A stretch of 64,000 bases of DNA from Intestinimonas massiliensis (ex Afouda et al. 2020) (GCF_900626285.1 NZ_LR131147.1:266268-330267), one strand, 5' to 3'. Shown: positions 52,353 to 60,714, counted from the stretch's first letter. Notes: generated from the letters alone by a model not told the origin. Program-made: numbers and translations.

Positions 52353-52805
52353 ATGAAAACAATCAATCTGCGGTGGATTTATCCCCACTACCGGCACGAC
52401 GAGTTTGTGGAGGTCAGCGACGAGGTTTGGGAGGCCATGCAGCAGGCCCAGCGCGAGATGAACAACTATGAGCGCCGGAAGGTCTACCACCGCGCCTGGT
52501 ACTCTCTGGACGCATATAGCTGGGCGGAGAACTACGCGCTGGAACACGGCAGGTCGCCGGAGGAAATCCTTTTGGAGCGTGAGGAACGGGCCGCCCGCCT
52601 GCGGCTGGTTGCCGCCTTGCCGGAGGCCCTGGCCCATGCCACCCCCACCCAGGCCCGCCGCGTCCGGGCCTACTACATCGCCGGTATCAACCAGCCGAAA
52701 ATTGCCCGGATGGAGGGCGTACACAGCAGCAAGATCAGTGTTGCCATCCGGCGGGGCCTGCGGAATATGCGCCGCTGCTATGACGGCCTTTTCCCGTCAG
52801 AGTGA
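52353..52805 (+). CDS. sigma-like paralogue 1
   Basis: A 150-residue protein, first of three tandem paralogues. It opens MKTINLRWIYPHY and has the shared core EFVEVSDEVWEAMQQAQREMN, ending in a sigma region 4-like HTH (PTQARRVRAYYIAGINQPKIARMEGVHSSKISVAIRRGL). ATG 52353 follows CAGGAGG. They may form a regulatory set or give dosage. Confidence 0.78.
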   Translation: MKTINLRWIYPHYRHDEFVEVSDEVWEAMQQAQREMNNYERRKVYHRAWYSLDAYSWAENYALEHGRSPEEILLEREERAARLRLVAALPEALAHATPTQARRVRAYYIAGINQPKIARMEGVHSSKISVAIRRGLRNMRRCYDGLFPSE

Positions 52806-52815
52806 GGGCGGGCCT

Positions 52816-53277
52816 ATGCAGACGATCAACCTCAAACAGTATTATCCGTTCTGCACCGAGGACACCTTTGTAGAGGTGTCGGATGAAATTGTCGAGGCGT
52901 TTCTGCTGGACAAGCGGGCCGAGGCCGCCAGGGAGCGGAAGATGTACCGCTACAAGGCCCATTACTCCCTTGACTGTGACGACGGGATTGAGAAGGCTGC
53001 CATCGGTTGGGCGCAGCCTTCGCCGGAGGATTACCTGATGGAAAAGGAGGCGCAGGCCGAATATGCCGAACTGATCCGGCGGCTCTATGAGGCCATTTCC
53101 TCTTTGCCCCCAACGCAGGCCCGGCGCGTCCATGCCCGGTATATGCTGGGGATGAAAGTGAAGGACATTGCCGCGATGGAAGGTATTACCCCATCCCAGG
53201 CGGGGAAGTCCATCCATGCGGCGCTCCGGCGGCTGCGCCGGTACTTCATACGCCGGAAATGGACAAGCGGCCTATGA
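52816..53277 (+). CDS. sigma-like paralogue 2
   Basis: A 153-residue paralogue (MQTINLKQYYPFCTEDTFVEVSDEI) with the HTH PTQARRVHARYMLGMKVKDIAAMEGITPSQAGKSI. ATG 52816 is 11 nt after paralogue 1. Its stop overlaps paralogue 3 (ATGA), so all are one transcript. Confidence 0.78.
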   Translation: MQTINLKQYYPFCTEDTFVEVSDEIVEAFLLDKRAEAARERKMYRYKAHYSLDCDDGIEKAAIGWAQPSPEDYLMEKEAQAEYAELIRRLYEAISSLPPTQARRVHARYMLGMKVKDIAAMEGITPSQAGKSIHAALRRLRRYFIRRKWTSGL

Positions 53278-53813
53278 AAACCATCAACCTGAAAAAATAC
53301 TACTACCCGATTTGTAAGAAAGACACCTTTGTGGAAGTGCCGGACGAGGTGGCAGACGCCATTGTGGAGGAAAGCCGCGCAGAGGATGCCAATGACGCCA
53401 AACAGCACTATCACTGCTACTCTCTGGACGCATCCCCCGGCATGGAAAACCATTTCCCGGAGCAGGCCGTTTCCCCGGAGGATATTCTGATGGAGAAGGA
53501 AACGGAACGGGAACAGGAGGCCGCCCGCGCCCTGATGATGGAACGGCTCCGGGAGGCCCTTGCCACCCTGACGCCCCGGCAGGCAAGCTGCCTGCACGCC
53601 CGGTTTTGGGAGGGCAAGCAGTTTAAGGAGATTGCCGAGGCCGAAGGCTTTACCACATCGGCGGCCATTGTCACGGTTCGCAACGCCATCATCAAGTTGC
53701 AGAAATATTATATTAAGCGCGGCTGGATGGAGCCGCCAAAGGAGAAAGCGATATGCACAAAGACAGCACCACCCAAGCGAAACAGAAAAAAGACGAGCGC
53801 GAAGAAGTCCTGA
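53274..53813 (+). CDS. sigma-like paralogue 3
   Basis: A 179-residue paralogue (MKTINLKKYYYPICKKDTFVEVPDEV) with the HTH TPRQASCLHARFWEGKQFKEIAEAEGFTTSAAIVTV. It has an added basic tail (PPKRNRKKTSAKKS). Its end overlaps the DUF3847 gene start by about 60 nt in another frame. Confidence 0.78.
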   Translation: MKTINLKKYYYPICKKDTFVEVPDEVADAIVEESRAEDANDAKQHYHCYSLDASPGMENHFPEQAVSPEDILMEKETEREQEAARALMMERLREALATLTPRQASCLHARFWEGKQFKEIAEAEGFTTSAAIVTVRNAIIKLQKYYIKRGWMEPPKEKAICTKTAPPKRNRKKTSAKKS

Positions 53814-54049
53814 AGGAGATCCGGCAGCTTGAGAACCGCCAGAAGATTTTGGAGAACAAGCAGCGGGGCGAGGAACGCAAGGCCCGCACCCGCCGCCTGA
53901 TTGAGCGCGGGGCCATTTTGGAGGGTATTTTCCCTCTGGCCCTCGACCTTCCCGGCGTAGAGGTCAAGGCGTTCCTGATTGCCCTGTCCCATCTTCCGGG
54001 GGCGGCAGAACTGGCCGCAAAACTGCCGAAATCCGGGGACAAGCCGTAA
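53753..54049 (+). CDS. DUF3847-family mobilization accessory protein
   Basis: A 98-residue helical protein (EEVLKEIRQLENRQKILENKQRGEERKARTRRLIERGAILEG), the DUF3847 type that precedes MobA/MobL relaxase genes and probably binds oriT or the relaxase. It lies directly before the oriT region. Confidence 0.8.
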   Translation: MHKDSTTQAKQKKDEREEVLKEIRQLENRQKILENKQRGEERKARTRRLIERGAILEGIFPLALDLPGVEVKAFLIALSHLPGAAELAAKLPKSGDKP

Positions 54050-54051
54050 GT

Positions 54052-54101
54052 CCCTTGTTTACAAGGGCGCACTTATACACCGTTGCCGGTGTCATGCGCC
54101 C
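54052..54101. other. oriT of IME2 with IncQ-type nick word
   Basis: Hairpin CCCTTG TTTA CAAGGG (54052-54067) overlaps AGGGCGCACTTA (54064-54075). Its complement TAAGTGCGCCCT is the nick-region word of Q-type oriTs (RSF1010/pSC101 class). An outer stem pairs GGGCGCA (54065-54071) with TGCGCCC (54095-54101), with CACCG/CGGTG inside. Confidence 0.85.
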
Positions 54102-54245
54102 TGCCGGGGGCTGTTGCGCTCTCCGAGCGCGATGGGGCGCTACACTCCCCAAACCCCTTGTGCGCCCCGCGCAGCCAGACACCCGCTTCGCGTCTGTCCG
54201 GCTCCACGGAGCCTGAATACCCCTTACCGAAAGGAGGTGCCACCC

Positions 54246-55682
54246 ATAGATTTTTGTCATATTCCCGTTAGTATCATCAAGCGCAGCGAGGGCCGTTCCG
54301 CTGTTGCCGCAGCCGCCTACCGCAGCGGAACAAAGCTGACGAATGAATGGGACGGCCTTACCCACGATTACACCCGCAAGGGCGGCGTTGTCCATGCGGA
54401 GATCATGCTGCCCGCCCACGCCCCGCCGGAATTTGCAGACCGCTCCACCCTTTGGAACAGTGTGGAGCAGATCGAGAAAGCCAGGGACAGCCAGCTTGCC
54501 CGCGAGATCGAGGCGGCTTTGCCCCGCGAACTGTCCAGGGAACAGCAGCTTGCCCTTGTCCGGGCCTATGTGAAGGACAACTTTGTGGACAAGGGGATGT
54601 GCGCTGATTTTGCCATCCATGACAAGGGAACCGGCAACCCCCATGTCCATATCATGCTGACCGTCCGGCCCTTAAAAGAAAACGGCGCATGGGGCGCGAA
54701 GTGCCGCAAGGCATACGACCTGGACGAAAACGGCCAGCGCATCCCGGACGAGAGAGGCGGCTGGAAGAACCACCGGGAGGACACCACCGACTGGAACGAC
54801 AAAGGGAATGTGGAGATTTGGCGAGCAGCATGGGCGGCTTATACCAACCGGGCATTGGAGGCAGCCGGTCAGCCTGCCCTGGTAGACCACCGCAGCTACA
54901 AGCGACAGGGCATTGATAAAATCCCCTCTGTCCACCTGGGGCCAGCGGCCAGCCAGATGGAGAAGCGCGGCATCCGCACCGACAAGGGGGAAGTCAACCG
55001 GCAGATCGCCGCCGACAACAAGCTGCTGAAAGAAATCAAGGCCCGCATTACCCGCCTCTACAACTGGTCGAAGGCCGAGGCCGAGAAGCCGGAGGGCCAG
55101 CAGCCCAGCATGATTGACTTGTGGGAGGCCCAGCAGCAGCTCAAGCGGCCCGACACCCGCACCGGTAAAATCCGGGCTTTGCAGGAGAGCGCCGCCCTGT
55201 TCAATTTCCTGAACGCCAACGGCATCCAATCCATGCAGCAGCTCCATGAAAAAATTGCCGGCATGAACACCCGCTACTATGACCTGCGGCGAGAGATCGT
55301 CAAAGCCGAGCGCCGGATTGCCACACTCACCGAGCGCGGGGAGATGTGGGCGCAGTACAACGAATACAAGGCCATTCATAAACAGCTTGCCAGGGTGAAG
55401 CCGGAGAAGCGGGAACTGTTCGAGCAGCGCCACAGCCGGGAACTGATCCTCTATGACGCGGCGGCCCGGTATCTGAAAGAACTGAAAGCCAGCGGCGAGG
55501 AAATCACCCCGAAGGAATGGCGGCGTGAGATCGACCTGTTGACCGCCCAGAAACAGGTGGACAGCATCGACATGAAAGCTATGCGGGAGGAGCTAAAAGC
55601 TGTGGAACGGCTCCGCAAGGCCGCCGACCAACTGGCCCGGCAGGAACGGGACAAGCCCCGCGACCGGGGGCCGGAGCGGTAA
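54246..55682 (+). CDS. MobA/MobL (MobQ) family relaxase
   Basis: A relaxase of about 478 residues. Motifs: the N-terminal catalytic zone FCHIPVSIIKRSEGRSAVAAAAYRSG (Tyr about 22), then the metal-binding histidines in GNPHVHIMLTVRPL (about 135). The C-terminal part is long and coiled. No ATG is found; ATA 54246 sits at ideal distance from AAAGGAGG, while GTG 54237 lies inside the site. The gene needs a T4SS and coupling protein from another element. Confidence 0.9.
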   Translation: MDFCHIPVSIIKRSEGRSAVAAAAYRSGTKLTNEWDGLTHDYTRKGGVVHAEIMLPAHAPPEFADRSTLWNSVEQIEKARDSQLAREIEAALPRELSREQQLALVRAYVKDNFVDKGMCADFAIHDKGTGNPHVHIMLTVRPLKENGAWGAKCRKAYDLDENGQRIPDERGGWKNHREDTTDWNDKGNVEIWRAAWAAYTNRALEAAGQPALVDHRSYKRQGIDKIPSVHLGPAASQMEKRGIRTDKGEVNRQIAADNKLLKEIKARITRLYNWSKAEAEKPEGQQPSMIDLWEAQQQLKRPDTRTGKIRALQESAALFNFLNANGIQSMQQLHEKIAGMNTRYYDLRREIVKAERRIATLTERGEMWAQYNEYKAIHKQLARVKPEKRELFEQRHSRELILYDAAARYLKELKASGEEITPKEWRREIDLLTAQKQVDSIDMKAMREELKAVERLRKAADQLARQERDKPRDRGPER

Positions 55683-55747
55683 AGGGTACGGCGCTTTGCC
55701 GACCCCTTTCAGGTGCGTCGCGTTTCACGACACCCTTTTGCACACAG

Positions 55748-55786
55748 AAAAACCGCCGTACAGGTTTCCCCATACGGCGGCAGATG
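55748..55786 (-). terminator. terminator of the toxin-antitoxin operon
   Basis: Stem CCGCCGTA (55753-55760) with TACGGCGG (55773-55780); on the minus strand it is followed by TTTTT. It lies 10 nt past the toxin stop. Confidence 0.75.
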
Positions 55787-55788
55787 GT

Positions 55789-56079
55789 TTATTTGCCGAA
55801 CAAGTCGCTGTGCGACCCGGTGCGGGCAAGCGTCAGCACCAGCACATCATCCTCGATACGGTAAATGAGCAGCCAGTCCGGGAGAATGTGACATTCCCGA
55901 TGGCCCACCCAATCGCCGGACAAATCGTGATCGCGGTTTTTATCCGGCAGCGGTTCGCCCATCGACAGCAGCGCCACGACCTGTTCCAGCAATTCGATTT
56001 TCAGGCCGCGCTTGATTGCCCGCTTGTAGTCCTTTTTGAAAGCGGTCGTGTACTTGACGGTGTACTTTGTTTTCCTCAT
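55789..56079 (-). CDS. YafQ/RelE-type mRNA interferase toxin
   Basis: A 96-residue RelE-superfamily toxin: YTTAFKKDYKRAIKRG, then RECHILPDWLLIYRI and VLVLTLARTGSHSDLFG, with YafQ-like His at the C-terminal end. It cuts mRNA at the ribosome when free. Its start overlaps the antitoxin stop. Likely addiction module of IME2. Confidence 0.9.
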   Translation of the reverse strand: MRKTKYTVKYTTAFKKDYKRAIKRGLKIELLEQVVALLSMGEPLPDKNRDHDLSGDWVGHRECHILPDWLLIYRIEDDVLVLTLARTGSHSDLFGK

Positions 56080-56354
56080 TTTTTCAGGTCGGCAAACAAC
56101 TCGTCAAGGTCATTGTATCCCTTTACAGACGGGTCTTTTGCAATCCTTTCCGCTTCCAGCATGGCAGCAATCGTTTCCTTGTTGGGCTGTTCCAGCTTCA
56201 CCTCAAAGGGAATGCCGCCCTCACGAAGCGACTGGCGCACGAAGATGTTGAACGCCGTGGATAAATTCATGCCGAGTTCCGCAAACAGGGCGTCGGCCTG
56301 TGCCTTCAAATCCGCGTCCATGCGGATGCTGATGTTTGTGGTATTTCCAGCCAT
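56076..56354 (-). CDS. RelB/DinJ-type antitoxin
   Basis: A 92-residue antitoxin with N-terminal ribbon-helix-helix (NISIRMDADLKAQADALFAELGMNLSTAFNIFVRQSL) and an acidic neutralising tail. It is upstream of and overlapping YafQ. The promoter would lie near 56370-56400. Confidence 0.9.
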   Translation of the reverse strand: MAGNTTNISIRMDADLKAQADALFAELGMNLSTAFNIFVRQSLREGGIPFEVKLEQPNKETIAAMLEAERIAKDPSVKGYNDLDELFADLKK

Positions 56355-56460
56355 ATCATCAACCCCTTTCTGCTGGTACTTTTAGTATATGCCATTTGCA
56401 CGAAGAAAACAATACTTTGCACGAATATTTAACAGTAAATTCATTGAAGGAGGTCACTGT

Positions 56461-56637
56461 ATGAAGCAAATTATTTTGCCCGTCACTATCCACCTGAATA
56501 TCCGCCTGCCCCTTGCCCTCTTGCAGCCGGAATCGGCAGACGCGCCCACCGGCCCGGAGCCGGAGGCCCGTGCCTGCCAGGGCTGCGGCAACTGCGGCGG
56601 GTGTGGGAAGTGCCAGCATGAAAAAAAGCAAGCCTGA
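56461..56637 (+). CDS. small cysteine-rich protein
   Basis: A 58-residue protein (MKQIILPVTIHLNIRLPLAL) ending in a Cys cluster CQGCGNCGGCGKC, with a strong GAAGGAGG. Cys spacing suggests metal binding. It overlaps the next gene by 20 nt. The family is common in Tn4451-like IMEs, function unknown. Confidence 0.7.
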   Translation: MKQIILPVTIHLNIRLPLALLQPESADAPTGPEPEARACQGCGNCGGCGKCQHEKKQA

Positions 56638-57016
56638 ACCCGTCCCCGTCATGGACTACCGCCAGTACCGCAGAGCGCGGCGGCTGGTACATGAGTGCTG
56701 CAACTATGACGGCGGCCACTGTATCGCGCTGGATGATGGGGAGGAATGTGTCTGCGTCCAGTCCATTTCCTACTCCCTGTTGTGCCGGTGGTTCCGGGCG
56801 GCGGTGCTGCCGCTGGACAGAGAACTGGAAACGGCCCTGTTCCACCGCCTGGACGCCAAACGGTGCGCCGTCTGCGGGGCGCTGTTCACCCCCGGCTCCA
56901 ACCGGGCCAAATACTGCCCGGAATGTGCCGGACGCATGAAGCGTATCAAGGCCGCCCAGCGCAAGCGCAAACAAAGGGCGAAATGTCACGCTTTAGGGGC
57001 TGAAAACCCCTTGTAA
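56618..57016 (+). CDS. cysteine-rich VLP-domain protein
   Basis: A 132-residue protein with Cys-rich core: CCNYDGGHCIALDDGEECVCVQ (about 24-45), then CAVCGALFTPGSNRAKYCPECAGRMK, a zinc-finger pair. It matches the cysteine-rich VLP family of mobile elements. Basic end. Likely DNA or RNA binding. Confidence 0.78.
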   Translation: MKKSKPEPVPVMDYRQYRRARRLVHECCNYDGGHCIALDDGEECVCVQSISYSLLCRWFRAAVLPLDRELETALFHRLDAKRCAVCGALFTPGSNRAKYCPECAGRMKRIKAAQRKRKQRAKCHALGAENPL

Positions 57017-57030
57017 ATCAAGGCTTTTTT
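57009..57030 (+). terminator. short terminator
   Basis: CCTTG TAAAT CAAGG followed by CTTTTTT. Confidence 0.6.
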
Positions 57031-57031
57031 C

Positions 57032-57086
57032 GAGGGTGTCGCTGGGGGCCTGATAGATTTATCCTCTGGCCCCCAAAACGGCCCTC
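57032..57086 (+). promoter_or_regulatory. long stem-loop before the replication gene
   Basis: Outer GAGGG/CCCTC (57032-57086) and inner GGGGGCC/GGCCCCC pairs enclose an A/T-rich loop. Lying in the leader of the replication gene, it may act as an attenuator or origin structure. Confidence 0.5.
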
Positions 57087-57130
57087 TAAAGGCATACAGA
57101 CCCCTGAAATAAACCCCAAGGAGGAAGCCT

Positions 57131-57883
57131 ATGTCAGACAATCGAAAATATTACTACCTCAAGCTGAAAGAAAACTTCTACAACAGCGAAACGATGGTCA
57201 TTTTGGAGAGTATGCAGGATGGCCTGCTGTACTCCAATCTGCTGCTGAAAATGTACCTCATGTCACTCAAAAGCGGCGGTATCCTCATGCTCAATGACCA
57301 TCTGCCCCACACGCCCCAGACCATCGCCACCTTTACCCGCCATCAGGTGGGGACGGTGGAACGGGCCTTGAAGGTGTTCCTTGAATTTGGCCTTGTGGAG
57401 ATTTTGACCGATGGGGCCTACTACATGGCCGACATCCAACTGCTGATCGGCCAATCCTCTACCGAGGGGGAACGGAAAAAGAAAGAGCGTATGCGATTGA
57501 AGCGTCAAAAACTGCTCCCATCCGGCGGGGCGGACATTTGTCCACCATATAGCCAGGGGGACATTTGTCCACCAGAGATTAGAGATAAGAGATTAGATAT
57601 TAGAGATAAGAGTATAGAGAATAGAGAGAGTGAGAGCGCCCGCGCCTATGGCCGTTACCAGAATGTTTTCCTGACGGACGAGGAACTGGCAGACTTGCAG
57701 GCCAGTTTTCCCACTGTATGGGGCCAGTACATCGAAAAGCTGTCCGAATACATGGCCTCTACCGGTAAGCGGTATCAGAGCCATGCCGCCACCATCCGGC
57801 GCTGGGCCGGTGAGGACGCGAAAAAGGCGGCCCCGCCCACCCGCAACCGTGATTACAGCGTAAAGGAGGATGAAACCGTATGA
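57131..57883 (+). CDS. phage-replisome-organiser-like initiator
   Basis: A 250-residue protein. N-terminal winged-helix replisome organiser domain (YYYLKLKENFYNSETMVILE, then PQTIATFTRHQVGTVERALKVFLEFGLV), a basic linker, a repeat-rich stretch (57577-57640, AGAGATAAGA words) and a C-terminal DnaD-like part. It should open the IME2 origin and recruit the DnaC-like ATPase next to it. It overlaps the next gene. Confidence 0.85.
   Translation: MSDNRKYYYLKLKENFYNSETMVILESMQDGLLYSNLLLKMYLMSLKSGGILMLNDHLPHTPQTIATFTRHQVGTVERALKVFLEFGLVEILTDGAYYMADIQLLIGQSSTEGERKKKERMRLKRQKLLPSGGADICPPYSQGDICPPEIRDKRLDIRDKSIENRESESARAYGRYQNVFLTDEELADLQASFPTVWGQYIEKLSEYMASTGKRYQSHAATIRRWAGEDAKKAAPPTRNRDYSVKEDETV
57575..57645 (+). 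repeat. iteron-like repeats inside the initiator gene
   Basis: Short AT-rich repeats of AGAGATAAGAG and ATTAGA type recur several times in about 65 bp of otherwise GC-rich DNA. Placement inside a replication gene resembles origins of some phages and plasmids. Confidence 0.6.
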
Positions 57884-58743
57884 TGGAGATTACCGCAGAA
57901 ATCCGGGCGCTGATCGACAAGGCAGCCGCCGGTATGGAACTGGCCGGGGACGAGTACATAGACCCGGCAGACGGCCTCATTCACTGTAAAAAGTGCGGCG
58001 GCCAGAGGCAGACCGTTGTGCCATGCTTTGGGAAACCCGGCTACTTCATGCCCCGCTGTATCTGCCAGTGTCAGCGGGAGGCCGAGGAACAGCGCAAGGC
58101 CGCCGAGGAACGGCAGCGCCGCATGGAGCGCATCAAGCGCCGGAAGGCCCAGGGCCTGCAAGACCGCTATCTGTACGACTACACCTTTGCCAACGACAAC
58201 GGCCAAAATCCTCTGATGGACAAGGCCCGCGCCTACGTGGAGAACTGGAAGGAGGCATACAGGAACAACACCGGCCTGCTTCTGTTTGGGGATGTGGGAA
58301 CTGGCAAGTCCTTTTTCGCCGGTTGTATCGCCAACGCCCTGCTTGACCGGGATGTGCCGGTGCTGATGACGAACTTTCCCACCATCCTGAACCGTCTGAC
58401 GGGAATGTTTTCCGAGGACAGGGCCGACTTTATCGCCAGCTTTGACGAGTACGACCTGCTTATCATTGACGATTTGGGTGTGGAGCGCAGTACCGAGTAT
58501 GCGATGGAGCAGATGTTTTTCGTCATTGACAGCCGCTACCGCAGCCGCAGGCCCATGATCATCACCACCAACCTGAAGCTGGCCGAACTCAAAAACTCGC
58601 CTGACCTGGCCCACGCTCGTATCTATGACCGTATTCTGGAACGGTGCGCCCCGATCCTCTTTGCCGGGAAAAACTTCCGGGAGGAAAACGCCGGGGCCAC
58701 CAAGCAGGCGGCGAAAGACATTGTAAACCGTAAGCATGAGTAA
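57880..58743 (+). CDS. DnaC-like helicase-loading ATPase
   Basis: A 287-residue AAA+ protein: Cys pairs near the N-terminus (CKKCGG, CICQCQ), Walker A FGDVGTGKSFFA (about 135), Walker B LLIIDDLGVER (about 190), sensor TTNL. Loads the host helicase at the origin opened by the initiator. It starts 4 nt before the initiator stop. Confidence 0.9.
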   Translation: MMEITAEIRALIDKAAAGMELAGDEYIDPADGLIHCKKCGGQRQTVVPCFGKPGYFMPRCICQCQREAEEQRKAAEERQRRMERIKRRKAQGLQDRYLYDYTFANDNGQNPLMDKARAYVENWKEAYRNNTGLLLFGDVGTGKSFFAGCIANALLDRDVPVLMTNFPTILNRLTGMFSEDRADFIASFDEYDLLIIDDLGVERSTEYAMEQMFFVIDSRYRSRRPMIITTNLKLAELKNSPDLAHARIYDRILERCAPILFAGKNFREENAGATKQAAKDIVNRKHE

Positions 58744-58786
58744 TTTTGTGCCGGACGGCACAGCCCCGCCCGGAGAAAGGAGCGCC

Positions 58787-58978
58787 ATGAGCGAAGAAAC
58801 CCGTACCATGCAGACCGCAGACACCACCACTACCAGAGCGCCGGAGGACGCCCCCGCGCTGGTAAAGAAAATCGGCAAGACCACCTACAAGGTGCGCGTC
58901 CATTTCAGCCAGACCAGCACTGAAACCATGAGCGACAAAATCAAGCGTATGCTCAAAAACGAGATACAGCAGATGTGA
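58787..58978 (+). CDS. tnpW: TnpW family protein
   Basis: A 63-residue protein ending VHFSQTSTETMSDKIKRMLKNEIQQM, the TnpW signature from Tn4451-like elements, role unknown. ATG 58787 has GAAAGGAGCG; an earlier frame to 58736 lacks a ribosome site. Confidence 0.85.
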   Translation: MSEETRTMQTADTTTTRAPEDAPALVKKIGKTTYKVRVHFSQTSTETMSDKIKRMLKNEIQQM

Positions 58979-59050
58979 CCGGCTGATAAAGCCAGCCGCC
59001 TTGTGTTAAACTGATGATGGTACACGCCAAAACTTTTAGCCAAGGAGGAC

Positions 59051-59422
59051 ATGAAAATGCTGTACGAAGAAACGGAAAAGAAAGAGATTGAGAGGGTTTA
59101 CGCGGTGTTTGCCGACTACATCCGGGAAAGCCCCTATCTGGAATGGCTCTGGTCTGATAAGCTGGGCTATCTGCTGCTGAAAATCAGCACAAAAAAGCGG
59201 TATGTCGAGGAAGAAATACTCGTTGACACCGCCGACCAGCTTGCCGAAGTGCTGTTTTCCGAGGTGTCGATGGATGTGTTGCAGATGACCGGCAACGATC
59301 ACACTGAACAGACCGCCGACCCTCTGGAACTGGCCGAGATAAAGCGGCGCTGGAACCCCTTCCTTGAACGGCTGCCGGAATACCAGACCGTTTGCGAAAA
59401 AATCCTTGCCGGGGAAAAGTAA
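59051..59422 (+). CDS. hypothetical IME2 protein
   Basis: A 123-residue acidic helical protein starting MKMLYEETEKKEIERVYAVFADY. It is the last gene before the right end. No motif recognised. ATG 59051 follows CAAGGAGG. Confidence 0.65.
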   Translation: MKMLYEETEKKEIERVYAVFADYIRESPYLEWLWSDKLGYLLLKISTKKRYVEEEILVDTADQLAEVLFSEVSMDVLQMTGNDHTEQTADPLELAEIKRRWNPFLERLPEYQTVCEKILAGEK

Positions 59423-59450
59423 CCCCACCCGCCTGAGTGTCAGGAGCATG

Positions 59451-59474
59451 AAAGTGCTTCTGGCACTTTTTTGT
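59451..59474 (+). terminator. terminator at IME2 right end
   Basis: AAAGTGC (59451-59457) pairs with GCACTTT (59463-59469), then TTTT. It ends element transcription before virD4 resumes. Confidence 0.65.
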
Positions 59475-59520
59475 GGCTTTTTTGTGAATTTGATTAAAAA
59501 GTCCTTGACAACTCGTTTCG

Positions 59521-60342
59521 GGCAAGACAGCCAAGAGTATTTTGGTCTCCGCCGCGGTTCGTCTGGCCCCCTTTAACCTACCCCAGATCCGGGCCATCAC
59601 GGATCACGACGATATGGACCTCTATACCCTGGGAGAAAAGAAATGCGCTCTCTACGCCGTGATCCCGGACAATGACAGCACCTTCAACTTCTTGGTGTCC
59701 CTGCTCTATTCCCAGGCGTTTCAGACACTTTATTACAGCGCGGACCAGATCCATCATGGGGCGCTGCCCCGGCACGTCCACTTTGTATTGGATGAGTTCG
59801 CGGCCATGCCGCTGCCAGGGTACACTCGTGAATTGGCCACCATGCGTTCCCGCAACATTTCCTCCAGCACCATCATTCAGAACATGGCCCAGATCAAGGA
59901 ACTGTACAAGGACTCCTGGGAGACCATCCCCGGCAACTCGGACACTATCCTCTATCTGGGCGGCAACGAGCAGAGCACCCATAAGTATATCTCTGAGGCC
60001 CTGGGCAAGGCCACCATTGATACAAAGACCCATGGGCAGACCAAGGGCAAATCGGGCTCCTACTCCACCAATTTCCAGATGAGTGGACGGGAGCTGCTTA
60101 CCCCTGATGAGGTCCGTGCGTTGGATAATCGCTATTGCATCTTGTTTATCCGGGGAGCAAAACCCGTCATGGACCTAAAGTATGAACTGACCGAGCACCC
60201 CGCTATCCGCTACACCGTGGACGGAGGCGGAGCGCCGTATATTCACCATGGACACAACACCACACCGGCCATTCCAGGCACACCGTTCTTCCAGGTTATT
60301 TCTGCCGATGAAACCAACAAAGAAAAGGAGACTGCAGCATGA
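59521..60342 (+). pseudogene. virD4: VirD4 coupling protein, C-terminal half
   Basis: The frame resumes with GKTAKSIL, directly following the QSAG of the left half; total joined length is about 579 residues, normal for the family. It contains FVLDEFAAMPLP (Walker B/DEF motif) and SGRELLTPDEVRAL. A TTG at 59542 could start a product, but this fragment lacks the membrane helices and Walker A, so it would be inactive. Excision of IME2 would restore the gene. Confidence 0.9.
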
Positions 60343-60665
60343 AACATGATCTGACCACCCGTAAGTATGAGCGCCGCGCACGGAAACTGTACGCCCTGTT
60401 TTCCTGCCTCGTTCTGGCGCTGACCGTTATGGTTGTCCCGGCCTTTGCCGCAGATGATCCGCTGACGGTCGTCAACAACCTTTCCGAGTTCATCTTCTCA
60501 CTGATTCGAGCCATCGGCCTGATCCTGCTGGGCTTCGGCGTCCTCCAACTGGGCCTGTCCCTCAAGAGCCATGACCCCTCCCAGCGGGCCAATGGCATGC
60601 TCACCATCGCCGGTGGTATCGTGATCACCTTTACCAAGGAGATCCTCACCCTCATCACCGGCTGA
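60339..60665 (+). CDS. Maff2/VirB2-like conjugation protein
   Basis: A 108-residue protein: N-terminal signal (LYALFSCLVLALTVMVVPAFA) and two membrane segments (LSEFIFSLIRAIGLILLGFG, TIAGGIVITFTKEILTLITG), the Maff2 design and a VirB2/TrbC-like pilin candidate. It overlaps the virD4 stop by 4 nt, so IME2 also lies upstream of it and may affect its expression. Confidence 0.82.
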   Translation: MKHDLTTRKYERRARKLYALFSCLVLALTVMVVPAFAADDPLTVVNNLSEFIFSLIRAIGLILLGFGVLQLGLSLKSHDPSQRANGMLTIAGGIVITFTKEILTLITG

Positions 60666-60687
60666 TGAGGAAGAAACGCAAGAACAC

Positions 60688-60714
60688 CCACGGCCCTGGA
60701 ATGGGCTGTGGGTG
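60688..60714 (+). other. stem-loop in the Maff2-TrbL gap
   Basis: CCCACGGCCC / GGGCTGTGGG around TGGAAT. No T run follows, so it is more likely an mRNA-processing or stability element than a terminator. Two tiny frames (16 and 8 codons) overlap it and are not claimed as genes. Confidence 0.45.

Larger units (their letters stand above)
43802..59522. mobile_element. IME2: serine-recombinase mobilizable element in virD4
   Basis: The ICE gene virD4 stops at CGGG (43798-43801) and resumes at CGGG (59519-59522); joining them restores the reading frame without loss. The 15,721-bp unit carries a large serine recombinase, TnpV, TnpW, MobQ relaxase, replication genes and cargo, which is the Tn4451/TnpX-type IME plan. 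Crossover is therefore within CGGG, probably at the central GG. Confidence 0.92.

Noticed and set aside
43800..59522. GA dinucleotide crossover as reported for TndX/TnpX elements
   Set aside because: The flanks share CGGG and the right junction has no GA, so a GG core fits better.
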